Below are positions 58,956 through 64,000 of a stretch of 64,000 nucleotides of DNA, piece after piece. The stretch is taken from the NCBI GenBank assembly GCA_934351835.1, contig CAKRJP010000001.1, positions 237,422 to 301,421 on the forward strand. The letters are read 5' to 3'. Below the pieces are notes generated by a model that was given only the letters and a program-made list of their open reading frames with translations, was not told the DNA's origin and ran no database searches. How positions within the stretch are numbered: position 1 is the stretch's first letter; every line of letters begins with the position of its first letter. This DNA comes from an uncultured Lachnospiraceae bacterium (GTDB lineage Bacteria > Bacillota > Clostridia > Lachnospirales > Lachnospiraceae). The translations under genes were made by a program, and so were the position numbers.

Positions 58956-61331
58956 ATGGCAAAAAGAGGCATGAATGAAAGAATTCAGAAGCTGAGAGAA
59001 CTCAGTGTAACGACACCAGTAAGTATCGACCTTGAGAGAGCTAAGATCGAAACAGATTTCTACAGAGAGAACGATGGAAAATATTCTATCCCTGTAATGA
59101 GAGCGATGGTCTTAAAAGAGTATTTCTCTAAGAAGACATTATATCTCGGTGACGGTGAATTGATCGTCGGAGAAAAAGGTAAAGCACCTCAGTCTTCACC
59201 AACATTCCCGGAACTTTGCTGTCACAGCGTAGAAGATATGACAGTCATGAGCGAGCGTGATCTGGTATCTTTCCACACAACAGAAGAAGACCGTAAACTC
59301 CAGGCTGAGGAGATCATCCCATTCTGGAAGGGACGTAACATGAGAGAGAAACTTCTGGCAGCTATGACTCCGGAGTGGAATGACTGCTATTCCGCAGGTA
59401 TGTTTACAGAGTTCATGGAGCAGAGAGGACCTGGACATACATGTGGTGGCGAGCAGGTGTTTACAACCGGATACATGGATTACAAGGCTAAGATCAAAGA
59501 AACGATGGACGCTCTTGATTTTATGAATGATCCGGAAGCATATGACAAGATGGAAGAGTTAAAAGCCATGGATATTTCCTGCGATGCAGTTATCATCCTT
59601 GGTGAGAGATATCATAAATTAGCACTTGAAATGGCTGAGAAAGAAGCTGATCCTGTTCGTAAAGAAGAGTTAAAGCAGATTGCAGCTAACTTAGAAGTTG
59701 TTCCGGCACATAAGCCACAGACATACTGGCAGGCAATCCAGTTATACTGGTTCACACATCTGGCAGTTACAACAGAACTCAATCCTTGGGATGCATTCAG
59801 CCCGGGACGTCTTGATCAGCATCTGATCAAATACTATGAGGCAGATACAGAAGCAGGAATTTTGGATGACGATAAAGCAAAAGAACTGTTAGAGTGCTTA
59901 TGGGTTAAATTCTACAACCAGCCTGCACCGGTTAAAGTAGGTATCACATTAAAAGAGAGTGCTACTTATGTAGACTTTGCAAATATCAATACCGGAGGTG
60001 TTACACCAGACGGAAGAGACGGAGTTAACGCTGTCAGCTACCTGATCCTTGACTGTATGGATGAGATGAAACTGGTTCAGCCAAACTCTAATGTAACAAT
60101 CAGCAAGAAGACACCGGCACGTTTCTTAAAGAGAGCCTGCGAAATCTCAAGAAAAGGTTGGGGACAGCCGGCATTCTACAATACAGAAGCTCAGACAATG
60201 GAGCTTATTAATGCCGGTAAATCACTGGAAGATGCACGCCGCGGCGGATCTTCAGGATGTGTTGAGACAGGAGCATGGGGAAGTGAAGCTTATATCTTAA
60301 CAGGATATCTGAATATCCCGAAGGTATTCCAGTTGACACTTTACAATGGATTTGACAAAGAATCCGGTAAACAACTCGGACTTAAGACAGGTGAAGCAAA
60401 AGACTTCAAGTCTTATGATGAATTATGGGATGCATTCCAGAAACAGCTGAAACATTTTATTGATATTAAGGTTCGCGGAAACAATGTAATCGAGAAATTA
60501 TATGCAGAGAATATGCCGGCACCTTGCCTTTCAGTTGTAACAAACGACTGTATCAGCAATGCAAAAGATTACAATGCCGGTGGAGCAAGATACAATACAA
60601 ATTATATCCAGGGTGTAGGTATCGGAACCGTTACAGACTGCATCACATCTGTTAAATATAATGTATTTGACAAGAAGAACTTCTCAATGGAAGAGTTACT
60701 TGAGGCTATGGATCATAACTTCGAAGGTTATGATGCAATCTACCGTATGGTACACGACAGAACACCAAAATATGGTAACGATGATGATTATGCAGATTCT
60801 ATCATGCAGGATGTATTTAACCTGTATCATGATCTGATCACAGGACGTCCGACAATGAGAGGCGGAAAGTACGGAGTAGATATGCTTCCTACAACATGTC
60901 ATGTATACTTCGGAGAAGTAATTGGAGCAACAGCTAACGGAAGAAAGGCAAACATCCCGGTTTCAGAAGGTATCTCACCAGAGAAATCTGCAGATACAAA
61001 TGGACCGACAGCTGTTATCAAATCTTGTGCGAAGATGGATCACCTTGCAACAGCAGGAACGCTTCTGAATCAGAAATTTACCCCTGATGTAGTGGCAGGC
61101 GAGAAGGGACTTGATAACATGGCAAGTCTGATCCGTAGTTACTTTGCGATGGACGGACATCACGTACAGTTTAACGTTATTGACAGACAGACACTGATCG
61201 AAGCTCAAAAACATCCGGATGACTACAGAGATCTGATCGTTCGAGTTGCCGGATACAGTGACTTCTTCCGTAACTTAAGCAAACCATTACAGGATGAGAT
61301 TATCAACCGTACAGAGCAGTCATTTGAATAA
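58956..61331 (+). CDS. hypD: Trans-4-hydroxy-L-proline dehydratase (glycyl radical enzyme)
   Basis: This 791-residue glycyl radical enzyme has the radical-site motif VRVAGYSDFF near residue 765 and the active-site Cys in GSSGCVETGAWG near residue 432. The N-terminal region (PTFPELCCHSVEDMTVM, EFMEQRGPGHTCGGE) matches the HypD class as I recall it. The enzyme dehydrates hydroxyproline to 1-pyrroline-5-carboxylate, which a reductase converts to proline. The proC-type reductase is not in the window. It would need anaerobiosis. ATG follows AGGAGG. Confidence 0.87.
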   Translation: MAKRGMNERIQKLRELSVTTPVSIDLERAKIETDFYRENDGKYSIPVMRAMVLKEYFSKKTLYLGDGELIVGEKGKAPQSSPTFPELCCHSVEDMTVMSERDLVSFHTTEEDRKLQAEEIIPFWKGRNMREKLLAAMTPEWNDCYSAGMFTEFMEQRGPGHTCGGEQVFTTGYMDYKAKIKETMDALDFMNDPEAYDKMEELKAMDISCDAVIILGERYHKLALEMAEKEADPVRKEELKQIAANLEVVPAHKPQTYWQAIQLYWFTHLAVTTELNPWDAFSPGRLDQHLIKYYEADTEAGILDDDKAKELLECLWVKFYNQPAPVKVGITLKESATYVDFANINTGGVTPDGRDGVNAVSYLILDCMDEMKLVQPNSNVTISKKTPARFLKRACEISRKGWGQPAFYNTEAQTMELINAGKSLEDARRGGSSGCVETGAWGSEAYILTGYLNIPKVFQLTLYNGFDKESGKQLGLKTGEAKDFKSYDELWDAFQKQLKHFIDIKVRGNNVIEKLYAENMPAPCLSVVTNDCISNAKDYNAGGARYNTNYIQGVGIGTVTDCITSVKYNVFDKKNFSMEELLEAMDHNFEGYDAIYRMVHDRTPKYGNDDDYADSIMQDVFNLYHDLITGRPTMRGGKYGVDMLPTTCHVYFGEVIGATANGRKANIPVSEGISPEKSADTNGPTAVIKSCAKMDHLATAGTLLNQKFTPDVVAGEKGLDNMASLIRSYFAMDGHHVQFNVIDRQTLIEAQKHPDDYRDLIVRVAGYSDFFRNLSKPLQDEIINRTEQSFE

Positions 61332-61353
61332 GATTATATAGAATGATATAGAG

Positions 61354-61382
61354 GCGGAGCCTGGGAACAGGCTCTGCTTTTT
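61354..61382 (+). terminator. Terminator after hypD
   Basis: GCGGAGCCTG (61354-61363) pairs with CAGGCTCTGC (61368-61377) around GGAA and is followed by five T. Confidence 0.88.
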
Positions 61383-61424
61383 GATATTCATTTTCAGGTA
61401 TTACATTCCTGAGCAAAACATCTC

Positions 61425-61452
61425 TTGACAATTCAAGCTTTCGTGATAAAAT
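61425..61452 (+). promoter_or_regulatory. Promoter of the YibE/F pair
   Basis: TTGACA (61425-61430) and TAAAAT (61447-61452) are 16 bp apart, about 50 bp before the first start codon. Confidence 0.65.
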
Positions 61453-61500
61453 GAAAACGATTTTTTTGTGTCTGTTTTTTAAAAATTAGGAAGATAGAAA

Positions 61501-62637
61501 ATGAAAGTTTTAACTAAAAAGATGATTACTTATATAAAGAATAGTAAAAAAGGAAAAATATATGTTGTATTCTTAGTAATATATCTCGCTGTAATGGGAT
61601 TTGTTATGAATGATGCATGGTTATATCAGACGCCGATTGCAAAATTGACAAATGTTGAGACAAAAGTGACCGGTGAAGGGAAAAGTACCCGTGGAACCAA
61701 AGAAATAAAATATAAGCAGAGCATTCAGGGAACTGTTATTAATGGAAAAAGTAAAGGGAAAAGAGTTGGTTTCTTTAATGAATATACTTACACTGGAATG
61801 TTAAAACAGCAATATCACAAGGGTGATAAAGTCTTTTTAAGTGGCTCTGAAGAAAATGTCGGATCAGGAATAAGGGGTATAAAAAGAGATACGGAAATTG
61901 TCATGTTATTGGGACTTCTCATATGTATACTTATAACGGTTGCAGGGAAAAAAGGTATACTGACAATTATAACTGTTCTACTCAATATTTTTATATTTGC
62001 AGTAGGGTTCCTGCGGGCAGATGATAACGCAGATATATTTTCAATATGTAATAAATTAGTGCTTCTTTTTGCACTGGTCACACTAATCGGATTAAATGGA
62101 GTACATAAAAAAACATGGGCGGCACTATTATCAACATTATGTGTGCTGGCGATAATCATGGGGATATTTGATGTGGTGATACATCATGTAGAAGAACTGG
62201 ATTATTCCACGATGGAATATTTAGGCAGCATAGACAATCCTGATGAAATATTCCATGCAGAAATTTTGCTCTCCGGGTTGGGCGCGATTATGGATGTTTC
62301 GGTGGCAATATCAGTTGCACTGGGAGAAATTGTGAAACAGAAGCCGGATGTAACTTTTTTACAACTTTTTAAATCAGGGAGAGAAATTGGATACGACATC
62401 ATGGGGACTATGATTAATGTATTAATGTTTGTATTCGGCTGTGGATTGATTCCGATGTGTCTGATACGAATGAATAACAGTGTCCGGTTTGTGACAATCA
62501 TAAAATTGCATATTCCCTGTGAAATTTGTCGTTTCCTGATAGAAAGTATAGGAATTGTATTGTCAATTCCAGTTTCGATTCTTATTACTTCCGCAGTTAT
62601 GAAAATATCTGCGAAAAAGGGGGCAAAAGCATGCTGA
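61501..62637 (+). CDS. YibE/F family membrane protein
   Basis: This 378-residue protein has a membrane helix near residues 20-37, an extracytoplasmic domain of about 100 residues, then about six more helices from residue 128 onward. The segment LLSGLGAIMDVSVAISVALGEI near residue 256 is the family signature. YibE/F proteins are conserved membrane proteins of unknown function. The stop overlaps the next start (ATGCTGA), so the pair is translationally coupled. RBS is AATTAGGAAG. Confidence 0.85.
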   Translation: MKVLTKKMITYIKNSKKGKIYVVFLVIYLAVMGFVMNDAWLYQTPIAKLTNVETKVTGEGKSTRGTKEIKYKQSIQGTVINGKSKGKRVGFFNEYTYTGMLKQQYHKGDKVFLSGSEENVGSGIRGIKRDTEIVMLLGLLICILITVAGKKGILTIITVLLNIFIFAVGFLRADDNADIFSICNKLVLLFALVTLIGLNGVHKKTWAALLSTLCVLAIIMGIFDVVIHHVEELDYSTMEYLGSIDNPDEIFHAEILLSGLGAIMDVSVAISVALGEIVKQKPDVTFLQLFKSGREIGYDIMGTMINVLMFVFGCGLIPMCLIRMNNSVRFVTIIKLHIPCEICRFLIESIGIVLSIPVSILITSAVMKISAKKGAKAC

Positions 62638-63371
62638 TTATACTAGGAGGAATTTTAGTTTTTTCTATCGTTCTTGTCGGAGGTGACAGAGGGGTTGTAT
62701 CACTAGTTACATTAAGTGGAAATTTGTTGCTGTTAAGTCTGGCAATTTGGATGATGGCAGCAGGGGTGCCATCTTTACTTGTTACAATAGGAGCAGGGAT
62801 TATTATTTCATGCATTACATTATTTTATCAGAATGGATCAAACATAAAAACCTGGAGTGCCTTTGCTGCAGTACTGGTAACAATGTGTATTTTGTTTGTA
62901 TTCATTTATCTTGTTGTATGGAGAAGTGGAGCTGGTGGGCTAAATGAAATTCAGTCAGTGGAAGATGATGTGCTATATTACAATATGAATTTAGGTATCA
63001 GTATGAAGAATGTGGCAACGTCTGTGATCATACTCAGTACGCTGGGAGCTGTGATTGATATGGCCTTGACAGTGACTTCCTCTATGTATGAAGTGAAAAT
63101 GCATAAACCGGAAATGAACATGCAGGAATTGATTGGAAGTGGAATGCAGATAGGAAGAGAAGTGATCGGAACAACTGTAAATACTTTGCTATTTGCGTAT
63201 CTGGGAGAGTCTTTATTATTATTTTCATATTTAAAAATGCAGGATTATTCTATGGAAATTCTATTAAATTCTAAGATTTTGTTTCAAAATTTTGCATCAA
63301 TGATTTTTGGTGCGATTGCCTGTGTGGCAGTAATGCCAATTTCGGCGGTGATGATGGTGAAATTCAGATAA
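62631..63371 (+). CDS. YibE/F family membrane protein, second subunit
   Basis: This 246-residue protein has about six hydrophobic segments and the same signature region (VIILSTLGAVIDMALTVTSSMYEV near residue 137) as the larger protein upstream. It lacks the N-terminal extracytoplasmic domain. ATG 62631 overlaps the upstream stop by seven bases and follows AAAAAGGGGG. It seems to be a shorter paralogue, and the two probably form one complex. Confidence 0.83.
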   Translation: MLIILGGILVFSIVLVGGDRGVVSLVTLSGNLLLLSLAIWMMAAGVPSLLVTIGAGIIISCITLFYQNGSNIKTWSAFAAVLVTMCILFVFIYLVVWRSGAGGLNEIQSVEDDVLYYNMNLGISMKNVATSVIILSTLGAVIDMALTVTSSMYEVKMHKPEMNMQELIGSGMQIGREVIGTTVNTLLFAYLGESLLLFSYLKMQDYSMEILLNSKILFQNFASMIFGAIACVAVMPISAVMMVKFR

Positions 63372-63483
63372 GAGTTAGCCCAAATGATTATATTATGGGA
63401 TAAAAGAATGTTGCCTTTTGATGGCACGTGAGAAAGAATGATGGTGAGAGTATAGGTGAAAAGCAGGGAGATGAAGAGGTTTT

Positions 63484-63597
63484 GTGACTTTTTATCGCCT
63501 GCTTTTTTGGATAATCGATGTTCTTCATACACAGGGAAAGGAATATTTGGTAGAAGATATTACTGATTATGTGAGAGAAAAAGGAGTTAATATATGA
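63484..63597 (+). pseudogene. DUF3791 C-terminal remnant
   Basis: A frame from GTG 63484 encodes about 37 residues: TFYRLLFWIIDVLHTQGKEY followed by LVEDITDYVREKG. The LHTQG and EDI..Y segments match the end of DUF3791 proteins, which usually precede DUF3990 genes. The N-terminal part is gone, and a stop lies just upstream at 63472-63474. Its stop overlaps the next ATG (ATGA), preserving the coupled arrangement. Confidence 0.6.
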
Positions 63598-63914
63598 TTG
63601 TATATCATGGATCAACAGAAATTATAAAAAATCCAGATGTAGTACATTTGAAAAAGTATCTGGATTTTGGTCGAGGATTTTATATTACAACTTTCGAAAA
63701 TCAGGCAAAGAAATGGGCAGTTCGAAAGGGCATGAGACAGGAAAAGAATGCAATTCCCGAAATAAAAGAGATTGATTTGCGAAAAGCATTTGATATTTAT
63801 TATTCCAGTAAATTGGCTGAACAAATTTCAAATTACAGCTATGGAATAGAGAATATGGATGCAAAATATCTGGCAGAAGATTTGATTGAGAATGAGCCGG
63901 AGCTTTTTGAATAA
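63594..63914 (+). pseudogene. DUF3990-like protein, truncated or recombined
   Basis: This 106-residue product starts like DUF3990: MIVYHGSTEIIKNPDVVHL, then the DFGRGFYITTFENQAKKWAVRK motif near residues 28-49. It then leaves the family: the distal block with the NDRMF-like segment seen at 11459 is missing, and a short unrelated-looking tail ends KYLAEDLIENEPELFE. Full-length members have about 160 or more residues. The motif missing from the gene at 11459 is present here, and the block present there is missing here. It may be a real short form; truncation is more likely. Confidence 0.6.
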
Positions 63915-63924
63915 ATAAGAATTA

Positions 63925-63967
63925 AAAGTACAGAACAAACATTCGATTTTGTTCTGTACTTTTTTTA
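63925..63967 (+). terminator. Terminator after the DUF3990-like remnant
   Basis: AGTACAGAACAAA pairs with TTTGTTCTGTACT around ACATTCGAT, followed by seven T. Confidence 0.88.
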
Positions 63968-64000
63968 TATTGAATGATATACTAGACAAGTAACAATACT

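Overview
The window looks like a chromosomal segment of a low-to-mid GC Gram-positive anaerobe of the Clostridia, most likely a gut Lachnospiraceae (Blautia/Dorea/Coprococcus-like). Evidence is the AGGAGG-type ribosome sites, the tig-clpP-clpX-lon-engB order, uvrC followed by hprK and a ROK glucokinase, a prfB with a programmed +1 frameshift, and an oxygen-sensitive glycyl radical hydroxyproline dehydratase with its activase. Species cannot be fixed from sequence alone. No rRNA, tRNA, CRISPR array, prophage or intact insertion sequence was seen, and no gene-free stretch exceeds about 260 bp.

Layout. 0-10.4 kb is a mixed metabolic region: the end of sfsA, a small membrane protein behind a promoter with a G10 tract in its spacer, a C_GCAxxG_C_C protein, a 3-hydroxyacyl-CoA dehydrogenase, an alpha/beta hydrolase-like protein, a LysR regulator with a short MetE-like methyltransferase, a GNAT, an MBL-fold hydrolase, a VOC protein and two MATE transporters. 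10.4-14.4 kb is accessory and eroding: a C39-peptidase remnant, a second GNAT, a DUF3990-type gene missing a central block next to its usual partner, a broken EamA transporter, a peptide deformylase and an azlC with a large internal deletion beside azlD. 14.5-29.3 kb carries deoC, a YkgJ-like protein, sbcD-sbcC, pyrG with a DUF1846 gene on the minus strand, ftsH, and uvrC-hprK-glucokinase. 29.4-36.3 kb is mostly minus strand: a class A penicillin-binding protein with a repetitive Gly/Thr tail, hpf, a PAP2 phosphatase and typA, with plus-strand yigZ embedded.

36.5-48.7 kb holds an SSB-like protein, dapA and dapB, class III fbp, a lipoprotein, a eukaryotic-type hisA, secA, prfB, and homoserine dehydrogenase beside an ApgM-type protein that is probably the homoserine kinase. 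48.7-49.7 kb has a minus-strand XRE regulator and a CYTH protein. 49.7-57.9 kb is the protein quality-control block: DJ-1/PfpI, tig, clpP, clpX, lon, engB and an AI-2E family membrane protein. 58-61.3 kb is the glycyl radical pair under a promoter decorated with two dyads. 61.5-63.4 kb is a YibE/F pair, and the right end has a decayed DUF3791-DUF3990 pair.

The least explained material is non-coding. A two-hairpin intergenic element occurs at 7176-7272 and 12373-12500, with paired base changes between the copies. A possibly related element forms a nested palindrome at 32801-32949. The G10 promoter at 270-301 looks able to vary in spacer length. Starts were chosen by ribosome-site spacing. All functional names rest on motif recognition by eye, not on a database search.
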